From Desulfuromonas sp. CSMB_57 (GTDB lineage: Bacteria; Desulfobacterota; Desulfuromonadia; Desulfuromonadales; Syntrophotaleaceae), in assembly GCF_020194955.2 (NCBI RefSeq), contig NZ_JAFCIY020000039.1:38290-102289 (forward strand): a stretch of DNA of 64,000 bases, written 5' to 3'. Shown here piece by piece: positions 7,417 to 15,980 of the stretch. Below the pieces are notes generated by a model that was not told where the DNA came from, ran no database searches, and saw nothing but the letters and a program-made list of their open reading frames with translations. Position 1 is the first letter of the stretch, and each line of letters starts with the position of its first letter. Position numbers and translations under genes: made by a program.

Positions 7417-8607
7417 ATGGCTGAAAAACAACGCATCGTCATCGTCGGCTCCAGCATCGCCGGAGTGTCCGCGGCCGAGGGGGCGCGCAAACAGGACGCC
7501 GAAGCCGATATCCTGCTCCTTTCCCAGGAACCGTTTCTGCCTTACTACCGGTTGCGTATCTGCGAGGTGTTGGACCATCCGGAAACGGCGCCGCAATTGA
7601 CCCTGCATCCACCGGAGTGGTATGACGATCTACGCCTGCGACGCCTGCAGGGTACGGTCACGGGAGTGGAACCCGCCGCAAGCCGCGTTCGCCTGGCCGA
7701 CGGTACATGTCAGGAATATTCCAGCCTGGTGATCTGTACCGGCAGCCAGAGTTTCGTGCCGCCCATCCCCGGCATCCAGCGACCGGGGGTGCATACCCTT
7801 TGGCTGATGCAGAACGCCCTGGAACTCGCCAAGGTGATCGCCCGGTCGCGCAGCATCATTGTCATCGGCGGCGGTCTGTTGGGCCTGGAGGCCGCCTACC
7901 ATGCACGGCGCGCCGGGCTGCAAACCACCATTATCGAAAAGGCTCCTCTGCTGTTGGCCAATCAGTTGGACGAAGCCGGTTCCGCGCTCTTCTGCCGACG
8001 AGTGCAAAGCCTCGGGATTCGAGTGGAGACGGGAGCCGATATTCTTGCCGTAACCGGTCGCGACGATGCCCCGGAAAGTCCCGCCCGCGGAGTGCGACTG
8101 GCCGATGGTCGCTGCCTGGAGGCGGACATGATTTTGGTCAGTATCGGCGTCAAGGCCAATATGGGATTTCTGGAGGGCTCCGGCATCAGGACGGAACGAC
8201 GGATCTTGACGGATACCTGCATGCAGACCAATGTGCCGGGGATCTACGCCGCCGGCGACGTGGCCCAGCCCGACGGCTACTGGTTCGGTCTCTGGCCGGT
8301 GTCGCGACAGCAGGGTCTGGTGGCGGGGAGCAACGCCGCCGGCGGCAAAGCGGAATTTGCCATGAACATCCCGCCCTATATGATCAACACCATGGAAACC
8401 CGGGTGGCCGTGCAGGGGGACAAGGGGCTGAGCGAGGCGCCGGGCTATTCCCTCGACATCAGCCTGGACGAGGAACGGGGCCATTACCGCAAGCTGGTCT
8501 ATCGGAATGGCATCCTGAGCGGTTTCATGCTGGTGGGCGATACTTCGGAATTCGTCAAGTTGCAGCAGGCCATGGGCAAGCCGACAGCCTCCTTGGTGGG
8601 AGCATGA
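7417..8607 (+). CDS. NAD(P)H/FAD-dependent oxidoreductase (rubredoxin reductase/NirB N-terminus type)
   Basis: A 396-residue two-dinucleotide-fold flavoprotein. The N-terminal FAD Rossmann motif is VGSSIAGVSAAEG, the NAD(P) motif IGGGLLGLEAAY lies near residue 150, and the FAD-closing motif GIYAAGDVAQ near residue 273. It resembles the reductases that feed electrons to rubredoxins, rubrerythrins or peroxide-scavenging proteins. The family is broad, so the partner is unknown; a rubrerythrin-like gene and ferritin lie within 2 kb. AGGGAGG 4 nt before the ATG at 7417 decides the start. No Cys-x-x-Cys disulfide motif is present, which argues against a thioredoxin-reductase role. Confidence 0.75.
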   Translation: MAEKQRIVIVGSSIAGVSAAEGARKQDAEADILLLSQEPFLPYYRLRICEVLDHPETAPQLTLHPPEWYDDLRLRRLQGTVTGVEPAASRVRLADGTCQEYSSLVICTGSQSFVPPIPGIQRPGVHTLWLMQNALELAKVIARSRSIIVIGGGLLGLEAAYHARRAGLQTTIIEKAPLLLANQLDEAGSALFCRRVQSLGIRVETGADILAVTGRDDAPESPARGVRLADGRCLEADMILVSIGVKANMGFLEGSGIRTERRILTDTCMQTNVPGIYAAGDVAQPDGYWFGLWPVSRQQGLVAGSNAAGGKAEFAMNIPPYMINTMETRVAVQGDKGLSEAPGYSLDISLDEERGHYRKLVYRNGILSGFMLVGDTSEFVKLQQAMGKPTASLVGA

Positions 8608-8642
8608 AAAAGCCGTGCGGAGGCCGGGGCTTCCGCACGGCT
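8606..8642 (-). terminator. Rho-independent terminator of ferritin gene
   Basis: A perfect 11-bp inverted repeat (AGCCGTGCGGA, 8611-8621 with 8632-8642) is followed on the minus strand by a run of five T residues, 23 nt beyond the ferritin stop. The plus-strand side lacks a T-run, so it acts for the minus-strand gene. Confidence 0.85.
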
Positions 8643-8664
8643 GATGTCAAAGAAAAGCTGAGCC

Positions 8665-9189
8665 TCAGGCGCCGGTGATGTTCATGCCCGTCGGCGGCAT
8701 GAAGGTGCGCTGGCTCAGTTCCCGATCCAGCATCAGCAGGCCGCGCCCGTCGCTGCCGAGGCGTTTGAGTTTTTTCAGTTCCAGGCCGAAGCTGGCCTCT
8801 TCCTCCACCTGCTCGGTGACGAACCATTGCAAAAAAATTTCGGCCGCATGATTGTTTTCCTGTTTGGCCAAAGTCATGAGTTGATTGATGCGGTCGGTGA
8901 CGAACTGTTCGTGCTTGAGAGAATATTCGAACACCGCCAGGGGTGACTCATAGTCCGTCTGCGGACCGTCGATGGGCAGCAGGATGGCCCTGCCGCCGGC
9001 TTCGCAGATGAAGTTGAAGAACTTCTCCCCATGGCAGAGCTCTTCCAGGGTCTGCAGACGCATCCAGTGGGCGAAGCCGGGCAGGTCCTCGGACTCGAAC
9101 CAGGCGGCCATGGCCTTGTACAGGTAGGCGGAAAAGAACTCATTTTTCATCTGTTCGTTGAGCGCATCCTGCAATTTCTGGCTGAGCAT
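8665..9189 (-). CDS. ftn: Non-heme bacterial ferritin
   Basis: A 174-residue ferritin with the four-helix bundle and short fifth helix. Ferroxidase-centre residues are visible: the first glutamate in NEQMKNEFF, EELCHGEKF (E-x-x-H) near residue 50, and E and Q residues in FLQWFVTEQVEEE near residue 125. It stores iron as ferric mineral in the cytoplasm and limits Fenton chemistry. It reads as a single gene with its own terminator. Length is normal. The three membrane-protein genes upstream on the same strand end 30 nt before its start and might be co-transcribed. Confidence 0.92.
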   Translation of the reverse strand: MLSQKLQDALNEQMKNEFFSAYLYKAMAAWFESEDLPGFAHWMRLQTLEELCHGEKFFNFICEAGGRAILLPIDGPQTDYESPLAVFEYSLKHEQFVTDRINQLMTLAKQENNHAAEIFLQWFVTEQVEEEASFGLELKKLKRLGSDGRGLLMLDRELSQRTFMPPTGMNITGA

Positions 9190-9219
9190 TGCGGGTACTC
9201 CTTCTCCTTGGAAAGAATG

Positions 9220-9486
9220 TCAGGGGCAGGGCGGCGGTTCCTGGGACGACCCTTTCGGTAAGCATTGATCCAGCAGCAGCGGCGCCAATTGCTTCAACGT
9301 GCGCCGCAGGCGGGGTGAGGCCCCGAGCAGCAAGCCGCCGGCAAAGGCCACCAGCAGACCGCCCTTGGGATGCAGGCGGCTGGTGGTCAGCACGGACAGC
9401 AGCAGCGACGGCTCCCGGGCTGCCACCTGCCGCAACCGCGCCTTGGCATCGGCGACGCTCAGCGGAGCATGCGGCGTGCATAGCAT
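9220..9486 (-). CDS. Small hypothetical protein, third gene of YqjD/YqjE-like trio
   Basis: An 88-residue protein with a short basic amphipathic N-terminus and one hydrophobic segment around residues 42-58 (GGLLVAFAGGLLLGA). It overlaps the preceding gene by 28 nt, as often seen for the third small gene of yqjD-yqjE-yqjK operons, although the sequence itself is not convincingly YqjK. Function unknown; likely membrane-associated. Confidence comes from operon position rather than homology. Confidence 0.5.
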   Translation of the reverse strand: MLCTPHAPLSVADAKARLRQVAAREPSLLLSVLTTSRLHPKGGLLVAFAGGLLLGASPRLRRTLKQLAPLLLDQCLPKGSSQEPPPCP

Positions 9487-9737
9487 AGGGCCCCTCCGGC
9501 GATGATCAGCATGATGACGGCGCAGCTGAACAGGGCTCCCGGTGGACCCAGGAGGCCTGCCAGAACCAGATAAAAGGCCCGCATCAGCAACCCCACGGCG
9601 CCAATGATGACGACGCTGGCGGAAATGCCGATGACAAAGGCCGCACCGACGCGGATGATCCCTCGCTGGAACGTTTTTGCTTCCGCTTCGAGCAGATCCA
9701 GCAGGGCAATGGAAAAATCGGTTAACGTCTTCAGCAT
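9459..9737 (-). CDS. YqjE-like (phage holin superfamily III/DUF1469-type) membrane protein
   Basis: A 92-residue protein with a charged amphipathic N-terminus (about 1-28) and two closely spaced transmembrane helices (about 32-55 and 60-85), the architecture of YqjE-like proteins. The start at 9737 is taken because it begins 4 nt after the upstream gene; 12 further codons are open but overlap it. Function in this family is not defined; it accompanies YqjD-type ribosome-binding membrane proteins. Confidence 0.6.
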   Translation of the reverse strand: MLKTLTDFSIALLDLLEAEAKTFQRGIIRVGAAFVIGISASVVIIGAVGLLMRAFYLVLAGLLGPPGALFSCAVIMLIIAGGALCYARRMLR

Positions 9738-9741
9738 GAGT

Positions 9742-10056
9742 CTATTTCCGGCTGACGAGCCAGCCGAGCACAAAGCCGACTCCTGCGGCGGTCAGCAGTG
9801 CCGTGAGGGGATGCTCGTCGACCTGCTTCTCGATTTTTTGAATGGCTTCCTGCCCATGGTGTTTCATGTTTTCGGCACCTTCCTGCAGGCGCTTGAGCAG
9901 GCGCTGGGTTTCCGTTTCCAGTTTCTGGCGGGCATTGCTGACCATGTCACGAGTCAGGTCGAGACCGGCATCCTTCAAACGGGCGGTATCGGCCTGCAAC
10001 TGTTTGAGATCGTTGCGGATGGCTTCCAATTCCTGTTGCATGGTGCTCTCTGTCAT
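9742..10056 (-). CDS. YqjD/ElaB-like (DUF883) membrane-anchored protein
   Basis: A 104-residue protein: a long heptad-like, charged helix (about 1-78) and a single C-terminal membrane anchor ending VGFVLGWLVSRK, preceded by DEHPLTALLTAAG. The HPL...GxGfxxGxLxxRR-type tail is typical of the ElaB/YqjD family, which in E. coli tethers and quiets ribosomes at the inner membrane in stationary phase. GGGAGG before the ATG at 10056 fixes the start. It is the first gene of a three-gene unit reading toward ferritin. Confidence 0.72.
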   Translation of the reverse strand: MTESTMQQELEAIRNDLKQLQADTARLKDAGLDLTRDMVSNARQKLETETQRLLKRLQEGAENMKHHGQEAIQKIEKQVDEHPLTALLTAAGVGFVLGWLVSRK

Positions 10057-10335
10057 GGGGGTCCTCCCTTTCCATGGGCAAATTATCAAGTACCTGGTGA
10101 AACCGGTCCGGTCCACGATGGATGGCAACCGGTTTTATTCTACACGTTACGTTTTATCTTAGCAAATTAAGGGCAAGTCTCAAGGGCCGGCGGGGTCTTT
10201 GCGCCCTGCTCCGCGGCAGCATGGACATCCCTGTTTGGCCTTGCAGGGGTGCCATGAATTCGGTTACCTTTAGAGACGGTTTTTCTGAAAATCACCCTTT
10301 TTCACATGCGTGAACAGGGCCGAGGGAGACAAGGG

Positions 10336-11835
10336 ATGTTAAGGAACCTGGCAGACCTGACCATCAAAACCAAGCTGATTCTCTCTCTGAGTTTTCTCCT
10401 GGTCACCGGCTTTTTCCTGACCAATTACCTGAATTATCGGGCATCGAGACATTCGGTGCGCAGCAATATCATCGAACACTCCCTGCCGCTCACCCGCGAC
10501 AACATCTATTCCGAAATCCAGACCGATCTGCTGCGTCCCATCTATGTTTCGTCGTTGATGGCCAACGATACATTCCTGAAGGACTGGGCGATTGAGGGCG
10601 AAAAGAATGTATCCCAGATTACCAAATACCTGTACGAAATCAGTCAGAAATACGGTTTTTTCTCGACCTTCTTCGTCTCAGATCAAACCGGAAACTATTA
10701 CCATTTCAACGGCATTCTGAAACGCATCAGTCCAAGGGACGCGCATGACGTCTGGTTTTATGATTTCAAAAAACTCAATCAACCTTACGATCTTTCGGTG
10801 GACAACAACCAAGCCGCCGACAACCACCTGACCATCTTCATCAATCACCGATTGGAAGATCACCAAGGCAATCTGCTGGGGGTGACGGGCGTCGGACTTA
10901 ACATGCAGATGGTGGGCGAATTGCTGCTGGACTATCAGCGCCGCTATGACCGCAATGTTTATCTGGTTGACCGGGACGGTTTGGTGAAAGTTCACAAGGA
11001 TCAGGATTGGGTTGACCGGGTGAATATTTTGCAGCGGGAAGGATTGAATGAAATAGCCGAACAGGTGTTGACCGTAGGGGATGAACCTCGATTTTTCGAA
11101 TACCGTAAGGACGGTCGGACCATGCTGCTGACCTCCCGGTATATCCCGGAATTTAAATGGTTTCTCCTGGTCGAACAGGATGAGAGCCGGGCTTTGGCAG
11201 GCATCCGCAACAGTTTTCTTGGTAACCTGGTTTTCGATTTGGCCATCATCGTCCTGGTTCTCGTCATCACCATTTGGACGATCAACAAATACCAGAGCCG
11301 ACTCGAACAATTGGCGACCACCGATGAGCTGACTCAGGCCTTCAATCGCCGGGAATTCGAGCGTTGTTTCGAGTTGGCCGTCTATCAGAGCCGACGCAAG
11401 CAGGAAGCATTTTCCGTCATCCTGTTCGACATCGATAATTTCAAGGGCATCAACGATCAACGCGGTCACCTGGCCGGTGATCGGATTCTCAAAGAAGTGG
11501 CGGTCATCGCCCGGGATTGTTTCCGGAAGAACGATCTGCTGGTGCGTTGGGGTGGGGACGAGTTCGTCCTGCTGACCTACGGCGATTTGCACCAGGCGCA
11601 GAGCATGGCCGAGCGCATCCGTAGCCGGGTGCGGGATCTGCGCCCGGACCTGGACGGCCATGCTGCTCCGGAAGCGGCCAACCTGGTGAGCATCAGCTGC
11701 GGAGTGGCGGAATGGGTCGCCGGGGAAACCCTGGATCAACTCATGACGCGGGCCGATCGGGCCCTCTACCTGGCCAAAAGCGCCGGCCGCAACCTGACGG
11801 TGGTCCTGCCTCAGGGGGAGGGGGCCGCCGGTTGA
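10336..11835 (+). CDS. Membrane diguanylate cyclase with periplasmic Cache sensor
   Basis: A 499-residue protein: transmembrane helix at about 14-36, a long periplasmic Cache-like region (about 40-285), a second helix (about 295-317), and a GGDEF domain (about 330-490). The active site RWGGDEF is intact, and an RKND sequence five residues before it is a proper RxxD inhibitory site. It therefore should make c-di-GMP with product feedback. The sensed ligand is unknown. ATG at 10336 has AGGGAGA upstream; the frame opens 10 codons earlier without a good site. It is isolated, convergent with nifEN. Confidence 0.85.
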   Translation: MLRNLADLTIKTKLILSLSFLLVTGFFLTNYLNYRASRHSVRSNIIEHSLPLTRDNIYSEIQTDLLRPIYVSSLMANDTFLKDWAIEGEKNVSQITKYLYEISQKYGFFSTFFVSDQTGNYYHFNGILKRISPRDAHDVWFYDFKKLNQPYDLSVDNNQAADNHLTIFINHRLEDHQGNLLGVTGVGLNMQMVGELLLDYQRRYDRNVYLVDRDGLVKVHKDQDWVDRVNILQREGLNEIAEQVLTVGDEPRFFEYRKDGRTMLLTSRYIPEFKWFLLVEQDESRALAGIRNSFLGNLVFDLAIIVLVLVITIWTINKYQSRLEQLATTDELTQAFNRREFERCFELAVYQSRRKQEAFSVILFDIDNFKGINDQRGHLAGDRILKEVAVIARDCFRKNDLLVRWGGDEFVLLTYGDLHQAQSMAERIRSRVRDLRPDLDGHAAPEAANLVSISCGVAEWVAGETLDQLMTRADRALYLAKSAGRNLTVVLPQGEGAAG

Positions 11836-11850
11836 GGCAGAGATTGCGTC

Positions 11851-13146
11851 TCAAGCGTGTGTCGTCGCGCGACGGTGGTGTTCGGCGGCATTGGCCGTTT
11901 CGCACAGGAAGTAGGCGCCGCCCTCGTACAGTTGATCGTTTTTGAGCTGGTTGCCGACCTCTTCCCAATTGGGAAATCCCCGCAATACCAGGCCCTTGCC
12001 ATGTCGATGGGCGAGGGCCTCGCAATGGAAATTGCCGATCACCAGGTCGTAATCCTCCTGCCGAACCTCCGCATCCTCCAGATCGCCCACCAGTACCCGG
12101 TCGGCTGGGACCTCATCCAACCCGGGCGCATCGACGGTGGCCAGAGCGAGGGTAACCCGGCCGCCGGCCTCGGCCAGGGCCTGGCAGGCGCCGGCCAGAA
12201 AATCAGGTTCCCCGGCCACCAGGAAGCGGGTCTGGCCAAGGGCGAAGTGGGTATCGAGCATGGCATCCTGCAGGCGCCGGCGCCAGCGGACGATGGCCGG
12301 GTGGGGTAATTCCCGTCCGCTTTCCGCCAGCAGGGCGGCGGCCAATGCATCCGTCGCCGCCAGGCCCTGCAGGTGTGGGAAGTGCCGGTGGCACAGGGCC
12401 GGGTTTTTGTTCAGCAGGGCCGCCGCGCTCGGCAGCATGGAAGCACCGACGGAGATCACCAGGGCCGCCTCGGCCAGACTACGGATTTGCTCCACCTCGA
12501 TGCCGCCGCTGCTCAGGGCGCTCTGCTTTTCGCCCAAGTGGCCGTCCAGGGCGGTGGACAGATCGGGCAGGGCGTGAACTTGATAGCCGAACCGGGCGAT
12601 GAACTCCTTGATGCGTTCCACCTCGATGGGCTGCAGGCCGACATGGGGCAGCAGTATCGCCTTGCCCTTTTGAACCGCATCGCAGGGTTTGGTCAATTGA
12701 TCGATCATGGCCCGGACCGCCTTGCCCCAGCCGCTTTCCAGCCCGCCCTCGTAATCGGTGGTATGTACATACACCAGGGGAAAATCGACCTGCCCGGCGA
12801 TGCCGCCGAGGTCGTCGCCCTTGGTTTCCGTCAGACCGGTGCTGCACAGGCCGATGAGGCTCGGCGTGACCTTGGCGGTGATGTTGCGTACCGCTTCGGG
12901 AATGCTCGTATCGCCGCCGTCGAGCACCGCGCTGACGTCCGTCACGGCGGTGGTCTGGATGGCGATGGGCTCGCTGAAATGGCGGGTCAGAAACACCTTG
13001 GTGAAGGAGGTGCAGCCCATGCCGCCGTGCATCAGCGGCATGCAGCCATGGACGCCGAGAAACGCCAGGGTCGCCCCCATGGGCTGGGACAGGCGGATGG
13101 GATTGACCTGCAGCGGCTTGCCGGTTTTGCGTATCACTTCTCCCAT
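11851..13146 (-). CDS. nifN: Nitrogenase cofactor scaffold subunit NifN
   Basis: A 431-residue nitrogenase beta-like protein beginning MGEVIRKTGKPLQVNPI. The block QPMGATLAFLGVHG, then MHGGMGCTSFTKVF with the conserved Cys at about residue 45, then ST-GLTETKGDDLGG identify NifN rather than NifK. With NifE it forms the NifEN tetramer on which the NifB-derived precursor matures to FeMo-cofactor. Its start overlaps the nifE stop by 13 nt and carries GGAGG. It lies tail-to-tail with the diguanylate cyclase gene. Length is near normal for NifN. Confidence 0.92.
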   Translation of the reverse strand: MGEVIRKTGKPLQVNPIRLSQPMGATLAFLGVHGCMPLMHGGMGCTSFTKVFLTRHFSEPIAIQTTAVTDVSAVLDGGDTSIPEAVRNITAKVTPSLIGLCSTGLTETKGDDLGGIAGQVDFPLVYVHTTDYEGGLESGWGKAVRAMIDQLTKPCDAVQKGKAILLPHVGLQPIEVERIKEFIARFGYQVHALPDLSTALDGHLGEKQSALSSGGIEVEQIRSLAEAALVISVGASMLPSAAALLNKNPALCHRHFPHLQGLAATDALAAALLAESGRELPHPAIVRWRRRLQDAMLDTHFALGQTRFLVAGEPDFLAGACQALAEAGGRVTLALATVDAPGLDEVPADRVLVGDLEDAEVRQEDYDLVIGNFHCEALAHRHGKGLVLRGFPNWEEVGNQLKNDQLYEGGAYFLCETANAAEHHRRATTHA

Positions 13147-14486
13147 GGCGCCCTCCTGGCGACGTTTTCGAATACCGGGTTCTCCAGCGCGTTCTTCAGA
13201 TCCTCGGCCAGGTTCAACAATCCTGCGTAGCCGCCGTAGCTTTGCTTCTTTTCCTGATTGACATCGGCAAAGGCAATGCGTTTCTTGATGGCGGTGTACA
13301 GGCTGCGGCCGCCTGCCAGCAGCAGATCGGCGCCGGTCTCATCGATGATGCGGGCCTGCTCCTGACCGGGGTTGGTCATCAGAACCCCCTTCTCCCCCAA
13401 ATATTGCCGGGCTTTTTCCCGATCCGCCTCGGTGGCCTTGCGCACCGAGGTCGCCACCACCTCGATGCCCAGATCCTGCAGGGCCGAAGCGATGGACCAG
13501 GATTTGTTGCCACCGGTGTTGAGCACCGCCTTGCGGCCGCGGAAGAACTGCCGATAGGGCGCCAGTCGCTGTTCCAGTCGGGCCTCCTCGCGGCCGATGA
13601 GCTGTCGGGTGCGGTCAACCAGGCCGGCGTCGCCGAGGGCTTCGGCGATGGCCAACAGTCCGGCGCTGGTGTCCCGCCGGCCATAGAAGGACACGGAAAT
13701 GGACGGGGTGCCGTAGCGTTCCTCCAGTTTGCGGGTCAGGGACACCAGTGACTTGGCGCAGACCAACACGTTGAGGCGGGCGCGATGGGCGGTGCGGATG
13801 CGGGCCACCCGGCCGTCGCCGCTGAGGGTGGAGAGAATGCGGATGCCCAGCTCTTCGAGCAGCGGGCTGTACTGCCACATGTCGCCGGTGACATTGTATT
13901 CGCCGATGAGGTTGATGTCGAAGGGGGTGGTGTTTTCCGGCTCCAGGGTGCCGATGAGGTGCATCAGCACCGCCTCTCCGGCCAGCCGGCTGCCGAGGTT
14001 CTTGCTGCCGACGAAACCGGGTGCATGCACCGGTACCACCGGCAGGCCGTGGGCGGCTTCGGCCTGCCGGCAGATCAGGTCGAGATCGTCCCCGATCATG
14101 GCGGTGACGCAGGTGCTGTAGACAAACACCGCCTGGGGGGCGTAGTGCTTTACCAGGTAGTCGATGGCCTGACGCAACTTCGTTTCGCCGCCGAACACCA
14201 CGTCGTTGGTGCCGATGGCGGTGGTGAAACCCATCTGGGTCAGGTCGCGCCCCGGCCAGCTGGTGCGCGTCAGGCGCGTTTCCCAGGAGGCGCCCAGGCA
14301 GGTAGCGGGGCCGTGGACCAGGTGGGCGGCGTCGGCGTAGGGAAACAGGGAGATCTGGGCGCCCTCGAAGGCGCACCCGCCGGTGGTGGCGCCGGGGACG
14401 GGGGCGTTGCAGGCGGCTTTTCGGGTCTGGCTGTGGGCGCAGGCCGTTTCGTCGAGCAGTTCACGGATCTTCGGTTTTTGGGCCAC
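13134..14486 (-). CDS. nifE: Nitrogenase cofactor scaffold subunit NifE
   Basis: A 450-residue nitrogenase alpha-like protein. PGATTGGCAFEGAQ (C38), HGPATCLGASWETR (C63) and STCVTAMIGDD (C126) give the three cysteines that hold the P-cluster-like 4Fe-4S site of NifEN; VLNTGGNKSWSI follows in the C-terminal half. The start codon is GTG at 14486, seven nt after AAGGAGT; no better start is available. A sigma-54-type promoter lies about 60 nt upstream. No nifHDK, nifB or nifX is adjacent, so the remaining nitrogenase genes must lie elsewhere if the organism fixes nitrogen. Confidence 0.93.
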   Translation of the reverse strand: MAQKPKIRELLDETACAHSQTRKAACNAPVPGATTGGCAFEGAQISLFPYADAAHLVHGPATCLGASWETRLTRTSWPGRDLTQMGFTTAIGTNDVVFGGETKLRQAIDYLVKHYAPQAVFVYSTCVTAMIGDDLDLICRQAEAAHGLPVVPVHAPGFVGSKNLGSRLAGEAVLMHLIGTLEPENTTPFDINLIGEYNVTGDMWQYSPLLEELGIRILSTLSGDGRVARIRTAHRARLNVLVCAKSLVSLTRKLEERYGTPSISVSFYGRRDTSAGLLAIAEALGDAGLVDRTRQLIGREEARLEQRLAPYRQFFRGRKAVLNTGGNKSWSIASALQDLGIEVVATSVRKATEADREKARQYLGEKGVLMTNPGQEQARIIDETGADLLLAGGRSLYTAIKKRIAFADVNQEKKQSYGGYAGLLNLAEDLKNALENPVFENVARRAPWEK

Positions 14487-14548
14487 GGCCGGGACTCCTT
14501 TGGGAGGGGTGCGAAGGAGCCCGGAACGGCAGCTCCTGCCTTCTTACC

Positions 14549-14565
14549 AGCAAGAGTCCTGCCAA
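14549..14565 (-). promoter_or_regulatory. Sigma-54 (-24/-12) promoter of nifEN
   Basis: The minus strand reads TTGGCAGGACTCTTGCT, with the diagnostic GG and GC dinucleotides separated by exactly 10 nt and both core boxes (TTGGCA, TTGC) near consensus. Transcription would begin around 14536, giving a leader of about 50 nt. Nif genes are classically transcribed by sigma-54 with an enhancer-binding activator. Confidence 0.82.
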
Positions 14566-14568
14566 CGG

Positions 14569-14617
14569 CAAACAGGCCTGTTTGGCGGGTTGCGGAGGGA
14601 AAAGGAACAACCCGCCA
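14569..14617. promoter_or_regulatory. Palindromes upstream of the nifEN promoter
   Basis: A perfect 16-bp palindrome CAAACAGGCCTGTTTG (14569-14584) abuts the -24 box, and a 10-bp inverted repeat TGGCGGGTTG / CAACCCGCCA (14583-14592 and 14608-14617, 15-nt spacer) overlaps its far end. A canonical NifA site (TGT-N10-ACA) was not found. The elements could bind another activator or repressor; the outer repeat could also be a termination hairpin for the protease gene upstream, though no T-run follows. Confidence 0.45.
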
Positions 14618-14653
14618 GACAGATTTCAGGCAGCCTGCCGTTTTTTGTGGCAA

Positions 14654-15943
14654 TCAGGCCTGACGGTAGGCGGCCAACAGTTGCTCACAGGTTTTGCGAT
14701 CGCGGGCCCGGAAGGGGCCGACCACCACCAGGTGCAGGGCCTCGGGCCGCAGCAGTTCCACCGCGACTGTTTGCAAATCCTCCCCCTTCAGGGCCAGGAT
14801 GGCCTGCCGTTCCCCCTCCAGGGTCAGGGGATAGCCGACCAGTTCGCCCCAGGCGAAGCGGGCGGCGCGGCCGTCGGGCTGATCCTGGCTGAATTCCAGG
14901 TCGTAGAGAAAGCTTCGCACGGTCCGTTGCAGTTCCTCCTCCGCCGGCGCACGGGCACAGAGATCGCTGAAAATATCCAGCACCTCCGCCAGGGCTTGCG
15001 GCAGGCTCTCCGGCACCACCGCCAAGTCGACGCTCAGTACCCCGCAATCGTGATGCAGGCCGAGATTGGCTTCGACATGGTAGGTCAGGCCCAGTTCGTC
15101 CCGCAGGCGGCGCATGAGGCGTGCCGTGCCGCCGCCGGACAGCAGGCGGCGCAGCAACCGCAGGGCGCAGTTGCGCGAATCGCGCCAGCCCGGCAGACGA
15201 AAGCTGAGTTGCAGATTGACCTGGGAATTGGAATCCTTGACCCAGGAGGTGGTCGGACCGGCAGCGACGGTGTCGGGGGCCGGACACGGTGGTGGCGCCG
15301 GCTGACCCTGCCAGGCGGCGAAGGACTCGCCGAGGGTGCCCAGAGCCTGCGACCGGGTGACCCGCCCGGCCAGGGCGATGACCGTGTTGGAGGGGCCGTA
15401 GTATAGATGGTGATGCTGCTGCAGGTCGGCCAGGGTCAGGCCGCTGATGGACGCCTGGCTGCCGACGGTGGGCAGGCTCAGAGGGTGCTCCGGCCACAGC
15501 AGGCGGGCGGTGAGACTGTCGGGATTGATGAGTCGCCCGGCCTGGTTGAGATCCTCCAGGGCCTCTTCCAGGATGATGCGTCGCTCGATCTCCAGACCGT
15601 TCAACAAGGGCTGTTGCAGCAGGGAGGCAAACAGGGCGGCTCCTTCCTGAAGGTGCGCCGGATGGATGCGGGAATGAAAACAGGTCGACTCACTGTCCGT
15701 GGCGGCGTTGGCCATGCCGCCGATGGCTTCGAAGGCCGCTTCCAGGATCTGGCTGGTGGGGTAGTCGCGGCTGCCGCGAAACAGCATGTGTTCCAGAAAA
15801 TGGGAAATGCCGGCCGTTTCCGGTGTTTCATAACGGCTGCCGATGCCGACGTAGCAGACCATTTCGATGCTGTGCAGGTGGGGCATTTCGACGGTGAGCA
15901 GGCGCAAACCGTTGTCGAGGGTGTCCAGATGGTATTCACGCAT
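14654..15943 (-). CDS. M16-family zinc metalloprotease (insulinase/processing-peptidase type)
   Basis: A 429-residue single-chain M16B protease. The inverted zinc motif HFLEH (HxxEH) is near residues 48-52, followed by the downstream Glu region about 75 residues on (ATDSESTCFHS). The C-terminal half is the inactive M16_C domain. No signal peptide, so it is probably cytoplasmic. It is the last gene of the heme-operon strand before nifE, 37 nt after the DUF2270 gene. Members of the family degrade small peptides; the substrate here is unknown. Confidence 0.88.
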   Translation of the reverse strand: MREYHLDTLDNGLRLLTVEMPHLHSIEMVCYVGIGSRYETPETAGISHFLEHMLFRGSRDYPTSQILEAAFEAIGGMANAATDSESTCFHSRIHPAHLQEGAALFASLLQQPLLNGLEIERRIILEEALEDLNQAGRLINPDSLTARLLWPEHPLSLPTVGSQASISGLTLADLQQHHHLYYGPSNTVIALAGRVTRSQALGTLGESFAAWQGQPAPPPCPAPDTVAAGPTTSWVKDSNSQVNLQLSFRLPGWRDSRNCALRLLRRLLSGGGTARLMRRLRDELGLTYHVEANLGLHHDCGVLSVDLAVVPESLPQALAEVLDIFSDLCARAPAEEELQRTVRSFLYDLEFSQDQPDGRAARFAWGELVGYPLTLEGERQAILALKGEDLQTVAVELLRPEALHLVVVGPFRARDRKTCEQLLAAYRQA

Positions 15944-15980
15944 GTCGCAGGATTCTTCCAGAGGGTAAAGGGGTGTGGCG

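Noticed and set aside
14487..14653. NifA enhancer before nifEN
   Set aside because: No TGT-N10-ACA was found in the region, so no NifA site was reported.
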